A DNA stretch of 64,000 nt from Thelonectria olida (lineage: Eukaryota; Ascomycota; Sordariomycetes; Hypocreales; Nectriaceae), in the NCBI GenBank assembly GCA_020736575.1, contig JAGPYM010000005.1, forward strand, positions 744,001 to 808,000, read 5' to 3'. Below are positions 1-12,773 of this stretch, in pieces; the stretch's first letter is position 1; each line of letters begins with the position of its first letter. The notes under the pieces are model-generated. The model saw nothing but the letters and a program-made list of their open reading frames with translations. It ran no database searches and had not been told where the DNA came from. A program made the translations under genes and the position numbers.

Positions 1-1041
1 ATTCCACGAATGTCGATCTGTTTTCGCAGTCGAGTGACCGAAAGGGATTGGGGGATGCTGGCATCGTATGGACGGGAATAATAAGAAATAAGGCAATGGA
101 TGGGCTGTGAGGTGAGAGAGAGATTGTGTGCCGCAGTGCGTCTGTGGTGCAGGAAAGAGGGCGTGTGGTTCGTGGTCAACTTGCACCTTCCGTTTCTCAC
201 TCCCCCTCCTTTTCAACATTGCCTCATCGTTCAAGCAACGGATGGGCTGAACGGACGCCGTTGCTAGTTTTTGTACGAATGTGGTCATCTTTTCATCTTG
301 GTCACTGTCAATTTGGTGGTGAAACATGTTGTTTGTCTGTTTAGCAGCACAAATGATGAACCAAGTAGGAAGGTACATGTATTGCTCCTGTGTTGACAGC
401 CACGGACACATACGGAAAGAGACTGGAGCGTCTCTACCACCGTTTCTAACCCGGCCCCTTCTGGATTTTCGATTCCATTTCGATTTGCAAGCAATCCAAC
501 CCGTGGAACCCAGCAAAGACTTCTTATCAGTGACAGACCCTCTTTTATATTTTTGTTCCATTCCATCTTCAGGTCCCCATCAGACGGTCCATCTGATTCA
601 CCATCGGGTCCCACCCTCGCGCCGCCTCTTGATCTCTCCTTTGCCCTCTCCACCTACGCAATGGCTTCTCTAAGGAGACCCTACGGACCCTGCACAATTG
701 TTTGCATCCTGGCCTTCTCTGATCTCACTTTTCGCCCCACCATGCCATGATCCAGACACCGCACACGCCCGCCTCCCACGCACACCCGCGCCCACCCACG
801 CCCACTCACACTCGCTCACTCAGAACAGACCCTTAGGATCCCGCCCGCCTCCGCCGTCGCCGACTTTGCGAGTTGGCGACTCAGGCCGTTGTCGTGTCGT
901 GGGATGCCAATTGTCGACTGCCCCCGAATAAAACCGTCCCGGCCCTCCCCCAAATCTTTTTCTGATCTTCTTGGTCCCTTATTTTGGCTGCTTCTCGGCC
1001 ATCTTCTCTTCCACCATTCTCCTCCCATCTAACCCTTCACA
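1..1041. other. Upstream region of the creD-like gene
   Basis: I see no convincing gene here; the open frames are short and show no family resemblance. Positions about 757-830 are very rich in C and CA, and 930-1041 is a pyrimidine-rich leader that runs into the start codon at 1042, as is usual in front of ascomycete genes. The region probably holds the promoter and 5' UTR of the downstream gene. Confidence 0.6.
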
Positions 1042-3054
1042 ATGCCGTCATTTATTAAGCCCTTCTCGTCAGTGACGGGTCGCAACTCATATAGTCTTTT
1101 TGACATTCGGTAAGCTACAAATCTTCTGGCATTGCCCTATCTCAATTCCTCACCATCAGCGTGCTAATGTCTTTTGCGCACTAGGTTAGATAGCGATTTT
1201 ATCGTCTTTCGAGGGAACGAACATGAATCCTCCGGCCAGCTCCTCAAGGGCGTTCTCGTCCTCTGCTTACAGTCCTCTCTGCGCATGGAAGATGTGCGAC
1301 TTCGATTAATGGGCACTCTACGCCATTCGTATGGCCCCCCTTAATTCCCTCCATAGCTTTTTCACAAAAGATCGCCAAAGAATGTTTCTAACCAGTGTTG
1401 TTCGTGAACAGATGGTCTGACCCGCGAGGAAGTGCCCCGGGCGTTTCCGGTCAAAAAGTCGACAAGACAACCACCATTCTCGAGCATCGATGGGCACCCT
1501 TTGTCGGAACTCATGGCAAGAGCATGACTCTCCCCGCTGGCAACTACGAGTGGCCTTTCGAATTCATGCTCCCTGGCGACACAGCTGAGAGTGTCGAGGG
1601 CATCTCTGAAGCATCCATCACTTACAGACTAAAGGCGACCGTTGGCCGCGGAAAACTAGCATACGACCTACACGCTTACAAGCACCTCCGAATAATCCGA
1701 ACCCTGGAACCCGGTGCCCTGGAATTCTTACACGCAATGAGCGTTGAGAACATCTGGCCCAACAAGGTCGACTACTCGATTATTATCCCCCAGAAGGCCG
1801 TTGTCTTTGGCGGCTCAATAGCGATGGAAATGCGATTTACACCTCTCCTCAAGGCTCTTGAGCTTGGAGACATTACTGCACGACTTATGGAGGTTCGAGA
1901 ATGCTGCATTCAGGGGGCGTCGGGTCTCAGCATCCGAGAACACCGAACAGAGCGCGAAGTTCAGATGTGGAAGTTTGAAGTGACGAGAGAGGAGCACTGG
2001 CAGGATATGATTGAAGACACCGGTCAAGAGGGATGGGCCCTGACCAAGCGACTTGACCTTCCAAAGAGGCTACGTCAGTGCATTCAGGACCTCAACCACC
2101 ACGGCATTAAGGTTCGCCATAAGATCAAGTTGACGGTCGCACTTTGCAACCCCGATGGCCACATTTCCGAGGTAAGATCTTTCTCCATGATTCTCCGTCG
2201 AAATTATGATTCTGACTCTTTGATTCCAGCTCCGTGCCACTCTTCCCGTCTCCATCTTCATTTCTCCCAACATGCCTCTTGATGAGCAGGGTAATCTGGT
2301 TGATCAATCGCCCTCTGCGCCGAGCGAGCAAACCCTGGGCACTATTGCCCCTCCCGGCTACGGCGAGCATGTTCTTGACCAACTCTACGAAGACGTCGAA
2401 ACCCATGGCTTCCAGACTCCCGGAATCCAGTCGGGTGTCAACAGTCCCTTCTATGCGCAGTCACGATCCGGGTCTACGGAAAACCTGGCAGCAGCGCTGA
2501 CTCATAGTCGACCGGTCGCTCCCGCAGCGCTATCGTCACGACTAGCGGACGTATCACTCGATCCATCCCAACGAAACACATCATATACGTCGATCCATTC
2601 TGCTTCCGGGTTCACTTCCCCGGTTGTTGCACCTCATGGGGGAGCTCCGCGATCGGAGCCTCCATCGTCAGGTGCCCTCACAAGGAGCAATAGCGCGGGC
2701 GACGATTCGTCGCGCAATTCAGCCGAGCACGTCGATTTGGATCCAAATGAGTTCACAGAACTGAGCAAGGTACCCAGCTACCAGACGGCCGTCCGAACCC
2801 CGGCGCGTTCGATAAGCCAATCCGGCAATGCACAACTTCCCGATTACCAGACGGCGCTCAGCGCTCCCCGAACTCCACCCGCCGCGGACATTCTCCCGGA
2901 CCCTCTTGGAACCATCTCCGAGGACCAGACGGAGGATCACGTTCACCAGGTCCATCACGTCTCACGCCCTTCGAGTCTGATGGCAGGGCGTTCTTACACT
3001 GACGATCCCGCAATCCATCGAAGAATGCAACTTGCTCGCGACCAAGTGTATTGA
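1042..3054 (+). CDS. creD: Arrestin-like ubiquitin-ligase adaptor, creD/Rod1 type
   Basis: Alpha-arrestin of about 598 aa. In the family, such proteins recruit Nedd4/Rsp5 (HulA) ubiquitin ligases to plasma-membrane transporters; creD takes part in carbon-source regulation in Aspergillus. Exons by frame: 1042-1109, 1185-1328, 1412-2171, 2230-3054; all joins keep frame and the first intron has a CTAAT branch site. The N-terminal arrestin sandwich begins with the SLFDIRLDSDFIVFRG segment, and the C-terminal arrestin fold runs to about residue 345. The long Ser/Pro-rich tail carries ligase-binding PY-type motifs: PPGY at 365-368, VPSY at 505-508 and LPDY at 527-530. The start at 1042 is chosen because the conserved first beta strand begins near it and the context is good. 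Family assignment is firm; the exact orthologue (creD rather than another arrestin-related adaptor) is inferred. Confidence 0.88.
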
Positions 3055-5007
3055 ATTTGACAACTCAAAACCAACGGGCGTTTTCTTTTTTTCTTTTCTT
3101 TTACGACAGTATAGGAGGCATCATTGCAAATCACAAACTTCAGAGCGATATCTTGGGTATAGGGCGGCGTTTAAGGAACAAACCATGACCCCCATGGAGG
3201 GGCATAATTTGGTGCATGTTATATCTTTGGGAACTATAGACAGGGCGGCAATGATATCAGATCTGATTGAAGCAGAAAAGAGAAGGGAACCACTTGAGAG
3301 AACAGGATACAGAAAGTGCGCAAGTATGAGCACGGGCATGAGCGAGATGAAAGAACTTGAATTGTTATCACGGAAGACGTGTTGCTTGTAACAGTAGTGC
3401 TTGGTAATACCCCAGAGCGTGCTTCGCGAACGAAAATCGGAACATTTAAGCCACAAATTGTTTCGAGTGATGTCTGTGTTGATGAATTAAGGCATTGGAT
3501 TCAACATTGAGATGTCCTTACAACGATAGACGCCGCTTGCGCCTGGGCCTCGGAGGCGCCTGAGCGCTCGCAGTGACAGGCCATGATGTAACGCTCCAAC
3601 ATGAGACGTGAGAGAGGTGCATGACCAAACGGCACGAGCTCCCATCCCATTTCGGACAGTCAGAGGTAGCTGATCCTGAGATTCCCGAATGCCGCTGAAA
3701 ACCGGATCATGGCGTGGTCGACTATGATTATCTGGTGGTGTGGTCGCAGGGCCGTGGGGGGTTTCAAGGGTAAGTGAGATGGGCTGCCTCCAGAACGAAG
3801 ACACAGGAGTTGGCGCTTCGCTCTCCATCAGATCAGGATCAGATGAGAGGAATGAATAAGCGGGGTATCAAGCTTTTTTGCTGTCAGGGCTAAGTCTGAC
3901 TTGTGTTACATCCAGTTCCCGTCTTGGAGGTTGCAGAGTCGTCCATAGAATTCGAGATGGAGGGCGGCCCTAGTGCCATAGGAGCTCAAGCTAAGGGGAG
4001 CTTTGACGTCACGATACTGGGAGGGACGATGGGCGACCCAGGTTTCAGGGTCTTGTGACGCATTTTTATAGGTATTTTTCTTTCTTTCGTTTCCCTTAGG
4101 CGCCGTGATGTGGGAGATTGAGAGAGACAGACAGCTAGAAGGCGATGTGGGACGGGTGATGATGCTATATATTGGGTGTCGTGATCGTGATGTAAGTGAG
4201 GGAGTCTGCATACACAACCTATCTCATGTCTGTGATGGTTTGCCTGGAGAAGAAGCCGACCAACATCTTGTCACGGTTCAACATGAGAAGCTTGATAGAA
4301 GAGGGAATTACAATCATTTCTTGGAAATAAGATGCTGACTCGACGCCTGATGCTTGTAAGGCGTGGCAGCCATGATTAAACCCTTTTCTTGGCGGCGTAG
4401 CCAATATTATGGGCCCCTTGTTGGAGTAGCACGGCTGTGAACTTGTGATACTGATGCTGTAGATCAAGTCGGGTGTCAAACAAACAAATACTTCATCAAT
4501 ATTTCCAAGTCTTCTTGGCATGCTGCTTGTTGCATCGAATCGAATCGAATCGAGCCACGCTGTCACCGACTTCACCGGATTCCACCACCTGGTTCCAGCT
4601 ACCCCACCCCTCTCAATTCTCCTAGTCTCGCATTCTCCCCAAAGAAACGTCATTCGTCATTCGACCCTCTCGCAATTCACTAGGTTGCCAGAATAAATAA
4701 ATCTCAAATCAATTCTCTCACACCTTGTTTAGCTCTGAATTATTACCCTGCGTCCATCTAAATCGCGACGTTACCCAGATTACCTGACGCCCAAACAAAC
4801 AAAGAAAGAGAGCTCCGCACCAAAATTCCACTGTGATACCTTATTACTGAACGGACCCCTCCTCGCTTTTCCCAGCTCTCCCGCGCAACCCCTGCCAAGG
4901 TTGACGACGATTAATTTTACTACAGCGCCCCGACATTCCCTCTCTTGACCTATTCCTATTCCCATTCTTATTCCTAAAGAAATCGACAAAACGAACAACC
5001 CATCACA
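3055..5007. other. Intergenic region between creD-like and Slm-like genes
   Basis: Nothing here reads as a convincing gene. Reverse frames at 3487-3828 and 4219-4653 stay open for 113 and 144 codons but have no recognisable motif and atypical composition. A short tandem repeat, about four copies of ATCGA, lies at 4534-4553. The stretch 4560-5007 is pyrimidine-rich and is probably the promoter and leader of the gene starting at 5008. Confidence 0.6.
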
Positions 5008-6645
5008 ATGGCTACTGCTGCTTCACCAACTTCCACTCTGCCCTCAAGGGCAACGACCGGCCTGAGCGGTTTCAGCGACGAAGCTATCCCAGAGGTGGAC
5101 CCTTCGACTGTAGGTCACCTTCCCCGCGAACGAATATGACACGATGCGATGCGATGCCCCAACGCGCATAAATGGCCGTTTGATGAAGAAATAGAGAATT
5201 GCGCTGACACGACTCACAGACTGCTGGATTGCTCGCCGAGCGTCTCCAGGCTTGGAAACATGCCGTCGTCTATCTTGAGGAGTACATGGAGGTCATGGAG
5301 AAGATCCATGGCCGCCATGCAAAGGAGTATGAGAAGGCCCTGAAGGTTGGTCCAATCACCATCGATGCAGATTCACACTGCGAACTGTAGCACAAGAACA
5401 ACGGTTACAAGAACAGGAGACTAACCACAATATCACTGTCTCCAGGCAATCTCGAACCCTCTCCGCGAAGGCCACCATTTCGACCAGAGTTTGGGCGGTG
5501 TCGCCGGCTTCTTCGAGAACCTACGATCCAACACCCAAGCCATGATCAACACCAACATTGAGACGGAAAAGAGCATCAAGGGATCCGTTCGCCCCATCCT
5601 CGAGCGCCTACACAAGGAGATTAAGCACAAGGCCAAGGAGCTGGCTCACGGAGCCCAGAAGGGCGCCAAGGAAGTCGAGAAGGCCCGCAACACAACTCAA
5701 AAGCACATTGAGCTGCTTGGCCAACAGAGCGCGGCTTACGATTCTGCTGGTGGCCGTCTTCAGGGTCACGACGACCCCTATGTTGTGTACCGAGGTGTCT
5801 TGCACCGTCTGAACGCCCAGGTCATTGCTGAAAACAACCATCGCAACGACCTCCTTGCTGTGCAGACCAACTTCGCGACATTCGAGGCCCATGTCGTTGA
5901 GGTTATCCAACAGGCCATGGAGGCTTTTACTTTGTTGGCTGGTGGGCAGGGCGAGAAGACTCGTGCTCTGCATGGAGATATTCTTGAAGCCATCCAGCGC
6001 GTCGGTCCCAACTTTGAGTGGGCGGCCTTCAACACCCGTTCTTCGGATCGCCTCGTCAGCGCTGACGAACCTCCTCGCTCTGTTGAAGGCGTAGTCTTCC
6101 CTAACATGGATCACGCTGCTACCAAGTCTCTGATCGAGGGCTCTCTGGAGCGCAAATCTCGAAACAAGCTTTCGTGGGGCTATTCGACTGGTTACTACGT
6201 GGTCACTCCCTCCAAGTTCCTGCACGAGTTCAAGGACTCAGACAACAATCGTGTGGATCCCAAGCCCGAACTGTCCATCTACCTCCCCGAGGCTGTTGTT
6301 GGCACTCCCAGCGGTGACAAGTTTAATGTCAAGGGCAAGGATAAGTCCAAGACGATGAGCAGCAAGCTTACGGGCTCCTCCGAGCTCAGCTTCAAGGCCC
6401 ATACGGCAGCTGATGCGCAGAAGTGGTTCCAAATCATTTCGGGGGCTTGCAGCGCAACAAGCCACTACGAGAGTCCCGTATCTTCGACGCCTGCGTCGCC
6501 CATCCCCGATAGCCCCGTTGCAGGCTTTACGGGGAAGATCGATGACAAGCTTCAGTCGCCCGTGAGCGACCAGCACAAGGCTCAGGAGGCGGGAGTGACG
6601 GGAGGCGACCCACCGGTGACGGACAAGAAGGCAGAGGCAGCCTAA
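5008..6645 (+). CDS. SLM1: BAR and PH domain protein, Slm1/Slm2 type
   Basis: About 475 aa. Yeast Slm1/Slm2 bind PI(4,5)P2 at eisosomes and are effectors of TORC2; the same role is inferred here. Exons by frame: 5008-5109, 5220-5345, 5446-6645, all in phase 0. Residues about 35-290 form a long, charged, helical BAR-like region (AERLQAWKHAVVYLEEYMEV, then SVRPILERLHKEIKHKAKEL) consistent with the F-BAR-related fold of this family. A PH domain follows at about 300-413 (SLIEGSLERKSRNKLSW to QKWFQIISGA). The tail is rich in Ser-Pro (SSTPASPIPDSP), so it could be phosphorylated. The length is shorter than yeast Slm1 (686 aa) but suits filamentous homologues. The short first exon is supported by the good ATG context and by the frame joining directly to the conserved helix. 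Confidence 0.88.
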
Positions 6646-9563
6646 GAGAATGAGGCGGAGAATGACAAGAAAGCTACCACACACAAGTTGCGCATAACAA
6701 GGGCACTTGCAGGCACATAGACGCTCTCAGATGACACGCACACTGTCTCAGATGCCTTTTCTACGTACCAGTGCCTGGACTTTACAAAGGACTTGTCGAA
6801 AGTAGGGCTTGCGATGGAGAAGACGGAATGAATATCAAGCCGAGGCAGAGTTGCAACGTGGACGATTGATAATGAGGAGGACGAAGAGGAGGAGAGGTCG
6901 AAAGTGTACTTTTTGCATCTGATATCCCTGTTACGCAGCACACGTTTACTTTTTCGATTGAGCGTATTGCATGGTGATGCCTGAGACAATCACTTGATGA
7001 CATGAGTTGCTTGGTTGATTGCAGAGTCGCTGGGTATTCCCCCGTTTTGCACTGTTTCTTGCTTACATTGTGCGAGTCTCCTCAACGAACTGCGTTTGCT
7101 CAATTGCCCAGGGCAGGACAGCTATGGCCCCTAGCTCATCGAGTCGACGAACTCGACTGGTTCGGATGGATCGCTCAGCCCCCAAGGCCCCCTTGATGAT
7201 CCCGTTCTCTTTCGGCACCTCCCGCGCTCGCCCACTCCACCACGGTGGAGGCAATGGGGATGACTTGCGCAAAAGCGCAAACCAGACCAGACACAGGGCC
7301 GAAACGGGGCAGTGCGGGCAATGCAGCCGCTCACCGAGCAAACCCAAAGACATTTTTCAAGCGACAGATGTGAGGGAGGGCCGGGCCGGTTGCGACGACG
7401 TTATTGGCCTATTTCAACGGGCGGCGTGGCTTTCGAGGGGGCGGGGTGAAGGGCTGACAGGCCATGTGGTGGCTGTCGAGGGGAGTCGAGGTATGGAAAG
7501 GCACCGTTTGAGTCTGATGAGGAGAAGAACAGCCAACTACCGACAGAGAGAACAAGCTCTTCAGCTATTTTAGGGGATCCCCCTTTGTGCAGGGAGACTA
7601 ACCTACTTGCGGGTGTGAGAGGCTTATCTTGGGCTGTGTGTGTGTGGGCGTGGATGGTTGCCTTGCCGTCGTCGTCACAATTGCCTCGAGCCTGGAGAGA
7701 TGATATTGGAATGTGTCTGCTTTGTCTTCGTACTGACGCTCAGAACACATCATCCTTGCCGCGTTGTGATCAAGATCAGCTACTCCTCTTTCTTTCTTTT
7801 CTTTTTCCTTTCCATCTTTCTGCTTCCCTCCCCGACTGACATTCTCTCTCCTCTAGGCAGGCCAGGCGCACAAAGCTGCGCAACTAGCCATGCACGACAC
7901 AGCCTGGTGCTTGGCATTGGGAACAAGCTACCAGTCGGAGGAGGGGGCCAGAAGAGAAGCTGGGATGATCATCATCATGCTACCCCACGGCCCGCGCGTC
8001 TGAGACTCGACTTGGGGGATATTGACGAACCAGAAGCAAGCAAGTCCAGGAATCACAAATGCCGTTTGTGAAGTTTATTCATGTACCCCGGGTCTTCACT
8101 TTGGGTCTCGTGGTCCTCGACTCTCGAAGTCTTGTTTGAGCTGAGCCCTCCCGGAGCGGGTCCCCCGCGGCTGTCGATGAAAACAGGGCGGGCGAGGAGC
8201 CCAAGTGAAGCTTGCCGATTCGCAAATGTGACTCGATCTGCCCAGGTACGAAGCACTCGGCGAATCGTACCTTTTGACTCTCCTGGTGCTAACTAGACTG
8301 CCAGTATGGGTACTTGGTACTTGCAAGAAGCAAGAAGTGCAACACACACACACACACACACACACACGCTGATCCGCTGTCCATTGTTTCGTTTGCTACA
8401 GCCCTGCATGACAGCGCTGCATTTGCCCATCTACTTTCCTTTTCAGCCCGTCGAGGAGGGGAAAACATGGGGATGCCTTGCGGATCATGTCTCGTCCACC
8501 CACGACAAGATGCGCCTGCAGAGCTTCGCCGAGTGAGGGGCGGTATACCTACACACTTGCGTGAGACCTTTTCAATTCGACAGCGACAGTGGGGGCGCTG
8601 GAAGCGGAAAGCAGAGATTGAGGCTGAAATGCAAGAGCTCATACTGAAGAGGATCGGCCTGCAGCAATCGGGGTTGAAAATATGCAGTCGTTGGGTTTCA
8701 TGCTTCAACCGGCCCTCGTCTGTCTCCTCCTCAAAGGCCATGCGTCGAGAATTGAGATGTGCACATGTTCGCCTCGAAATTAAATTGAAACGATTCTAGG
8801 AACTAGCTGAGGAATCAATTGCTCAGTTACATGCTCTCTCTGCGCTGTTTTGTGCCATCCTTCGACTGATCTATCCGAGTTGTCATCCATCATCCACCGT
8901 CTTCACCACCACCACGATGCATCCATCAAACAGCCAGAAACCACCCCCTCCAGCATGAAGTGGCGTATTTCAAGCCCTCTTCCCTTTGGGCGACGAGCAG
9001 GAAAAGAAAAGAAAAGGAAAACAAGGGAATGTTTTTTTTGGTCTGCCTCACGGCTGCCTCGTCAGGGCATAAGCCGCCATAGCCGGGGTGCGGCCTCTCC
9101 AAACGAGGCTCTGAAGGAAAATGAAAATTGGGAAATGACAAAAATACATAAGGCTACGTACGCACAGCTGGGCTGTCGTTTGTAGGAAATACCCCGCAGC
9201 TCCTTTATTTTATTGCCTGTTCTCCCTCCCCGTCCCAGGGCTTTCGTTGGACTGAAGGTAAAACAGTACTTCTCCAACACCACCACTCCTATCATCCTAC
9301 CTCTCTTTCTTTCAGGGTATATTTCCGATACCATCTATTCAAACAGCTGTATTCTCTTGGTCTCCAAGCCAGTAAACTCACCTCCACCGTCCATCTCTGG
9401 ATCAAATGCCCACCGTCGTCGCCGTCCCTGCTGACACCATTGCTGCCGTTGTCGTGCCCGGATAAGACAGCAGATACACCATCGAAACCACTCTTGGATC
9501 GCCGTCCACACGTACAACTTGTTCTAGTCAACAAGACATCCTTCCTTCAGCCCCTGATTCATC
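6646..9563. other. Long intergenic region upstream of the Clr5-domain gene
   Basis: 2.9 kb without a convincing gene. Forward frames at 7019-7573 and 8314-8799 are open but Arg/Ser/Pro-rich and unlike any family I know. Pyrimidine-rich tracts lie at 7783-7850 and 9280-9440. The spacing suits a long promoter and leader for the gene at 9564. Confidence 0.6.
8342..8367. repeat. (AC)13 microsatellite
   Basis: An uninterrupted AC dinucleotide run of 26 nt in non-coding DNA. Likely length-variable between strains. Confidence 0.95.
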
Positions 9564-10674
9564 ATGATGGCCAAGCCTTGGAATGAGCACCGCAGCATCA
9601 TCACGCGGCTGTACATCCACGATGGGCGGAAGCTCGAGGACGTCCGCACCATCATGAAGGACAAGTACGGCTTCGAAGCGTCGTAAGTCTTCTTTCTACC
9701 CGCATTCAAACACCTGTAGCCCTTGCATTGAACTAACCAATCCACCAAGCATCCGCTCGTACCGTCAGCACTTCGACCAGTGGAACGTGGGCAAGTACAA
9801 CTGCAAGAAGCGCCAGCGACGCCGTCAAGGCATGGCTCACCCCATCCTCCCGTCGCCTCCCCCAACGCCCTACGTTGGCGTCGCCACTCCCATGATGATC
9901 CGCTACCAAGGACCACACCACGGAGGCGGCCTTCACGTAGGAAACGTCCGCCTTCCCTCGCCCGAGTCCCTCTCGTCCTCCTCGGCCCGGAGCAGCATCA
10001 GCAGCATCCACTCGCCGCCCGAGCAGCGACTCCTGCCTGACATTTCGCCGCTGTCGCCGCAGCACAGGCTGGTGCAGATCCATCAGCATGCGCGGTTCCC
10101 TCCCTATTACCCTGGAAATGCGTCGACAGCCGTCGTCCGGAATAAGTGCCTGGATGCCATGGGCCCGCCGCCGCCATCTGCCGCCGCCTTTGAGGAGAAC
10201 ATGCAAGCCGTGCTGCGAAACCCCAGCATGAGCGAGGGTATGCTCCCCTACATCAAGCCGCCGACGTCTCCTCTGCCGAGTGAGAGGCTTCGAGCCGCCG
10301 AGCAGTCGTCTTCCCCGGGCGCTGTTGTTGGACTCGACAACACCGACGTGGACTCCAAGGCCGATGTCAAGTATGTTCCCCGTTCGACCTACCCGGAGCC
10401 CAGCAACTGGACTGCTGTCGGTCGATCGACAGCCTCAACAAATCTCCAGATGAATGAATGCTATCGGCTGTATAACACAGCCCCACGAGGTGTCGCGGAG
10501 CCGTTTCCAGGTGCGTCTACTCCGCGGTCCATGGATATCCGGACCGTTGTGACGTCTCCCAGCTCGCTTCCCAGGATCCCGGAAGGAAGAGATACTGCCC
10601 ATGCTGAAAGAAAGAACCTCCCAGAGCACCTGGCAACCAGTCACATGAGCTACCAGGGACTGGTCTCTGCTTGA
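9564..10674 (+). CDS. Clr5-domain protein
   Basis: About 347 aa in two exons, 9564-9682 and 9750-10674; the intron has GTAAGT, a CTAAC branch site and CAAG. Residues about 5-56 match the Clr5 domain, a helical N-terminal module of fungal proteins: W6, the HRSIITRLYIHDGRKLEDVR stretch, the MKDKYGF segment and the SYRQHFDQW end. In fission yeast Clr5 acts in heterochromatin silencing, but most filamentous Clr5-domain proteins have no known role. A basic patch (KKRQRRRQ) follows at once and could be a nuclear signal or DNA contact. The remaining 280 residues are Ser/Pro-rich and probably disordered. Two ATGs lie in tandem at 9564 and 9567. A nuclear or chromatin role is inference only. Confidence 0.82.
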
Positions 10675-12773
10675 ACTCCAAGCCCAAGGATACAAAGACC
10701 CAAGGGACTCCAGACTAGGAACCATTTTCGGGAAATGACCAACGAATGAACATATTGGATCGTGTCTAAATGACTGTAGGAATCGCGGTCTTCATGTTCG
10801 TTAATGATTTACAGCCAAAGAGAGCAATATAGAAAGGATGGGACGCTCGTTTGAGGACCCACGCACGTCACGACTCAATGAGGGAACAGCGAAGGTATTG
10901 GAGTCAGGCACTGAATTGGAATATATACGTTATATCATGGTATTTTAGGATACACACAATCGTTAATCCACTGCTTCTTGATTCAATTACAATTGTTACA
11001 GAGTTTCAAACCCTTGTTGAGCGTGAGAACATGGAAAGCATCAAGCCAAGACGTCCGAGTCTCGACACTGAGGCGAACCCTTTGTCGAACTGGTTGTCAC
11101 TTGACAAGGTTCAGGCGACGGAAATACTCATTACCTTGGCGTCACGTTGGAACCATCGAGATGGGGAATGCCTATCTTGAGAGATGTCAGTAGGTTGTTT
11201 GAAACAGCTGGCATCAAGAAATTGAGGAAATGGGGGAATTGTCAGGTTGGGTGCCTTGTCACAGGCGTTGTCATCAATGCATTTTGCTAAGTTGACCGTC
11301 GTGATTGTGTAATACATCATGTAACCATGGAAGGGGAAAGGGAAGCAGTTTACTAACCTGATATGGGATTAGAGCAATCAAGGGTTGATCAGTTAACCTG
11401 GTGTCTTCAACAGGTCAGTGTCTGTTGACTGATGCGTTGCAGCCCTGAAATATTCCGCAAATCATCTTGATCAGACGATAAATGAGTTATCGTCGTAGCC
11501 GAGGCTCGGACATATGCTTGTCATTTTCATTTTGGTTCATCAGGGAGATGATAATCGGGAATCGGATGGCCAAGAACAGTGGACGACTCACACTTCAACT
11601 ACTTGATGACCGCGTTAGTAATGATCACAAGCAAGAGTCTCAATGAAATGTGAACAAAAAATGCAAGATCAGTTAATGCATGAATGGTATAAAGATATAT
11701 GTTGTCTGCATCGGAAACCCGAAATAAGACTCGTCATCTGGAATCATCAGGAAGGCATCGGAGTGTGAAAGAAAACACCATTGACTTACGTTGTCGGGAG
11801 AGATATCGGGCATTTGATTCCCAAAGGGAATCCATTAGGACAAACACTGGCACTGCAGACAATTGTCAGCGTCTGTGGCTCGAAACAATCCATCACTCGG
11901 GTGTTGATCGTTTTGAGTCAGTGGGCGAGGTTTTCTAGGCCTGCCGCAAAGTGGCTTGTCTTGCTCATGAAATAGTGATCGGAGCCCAGTGCCGCTTCAT
12001 CATTCGAAAGATGGGGTCGTGGGAAGGAGAGTGCAGCATACCTTGCCAGTGTCTAGATCTTCAAAGCTGTTAGCTTGAGCCTCTCAAGGGACGAGTGACA
12101 AAGTAAGAGAGAAGAATGTCCATCAGAAATAGCCAATTTATATCTTCAACGAAAGATCTCAGCCGGTAATTTCCAGCGTATATTGTAAAAGAAATGATCA
12201 TCATAGTAGGACAGTGTGACACCAATGCGGAACGTACCTTGTGTGTGTGTGATCGAGCCAGCCCGAGCCGGAGAGTCCTGAGCATGCTCGCCATGATCCA
12301 CCGCTTGGTGAGGGAGTTCTGTCGAAAAAGTCAGCACGTGTCCAGATCTTGGTTTGGGAAAACTGAATGCGACGGAAGGTAGTCTTTCAGACTGACGTGC
12401 AACACTGAAGTTTCATTCCATATAGGTCAAAGACTCTAGTTTGATGTGGTGTGATGTGTCATCAGGAAGAAAAGGGGCGCTGTGCAGCTTGGCTGCGCAT
12501 CGAAAACGTACCTCAAAGTTGGATGTTGTGATGAGGAATTGAAGCAGCTGGGAGCGAGGTCGAAGTTTTTGTAGGAAAAAAAGTTGCGATCAAATTACGC
12601 TAAGTGGGGTGTGGAGTAAACGTGACACATCACGTGCTGTCGCGATCTCTACGCGCCCTGCTTCACGGAGATGACGCCCTTCCGCGACACTTTTATCAAC
12701 AGGGCGATTGGGCACTGAAGGACCCTGACCTGACCATTTCACCACATCTAATTGATAATTAAAGGCTATAAAC
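10675..12773. other. Intergenic region before the DNA glycosylase gene
   Basis: 2.1 kb, somewhat AT-richer than its surroundings, with no frame that resembles a gene. The longest frame (10851-11180 forward) encodes 109 residues without recognisable motifs. A CACGTG core lies near 12631 in the promoter of the next gene. Confidence 0.6.

Noticed and set aside
4219..4653. Reverse frame of 144 codons between the creD-like and Slm-like genes
   Set aside because: Runs through the pyrimidine-rich promoter of the Slm-like gene and shows no motif.
7019..7573. Forward frame of 184 codons
   Set aside because: Composition follows GC content, no domain, and no conserved start or splice context.
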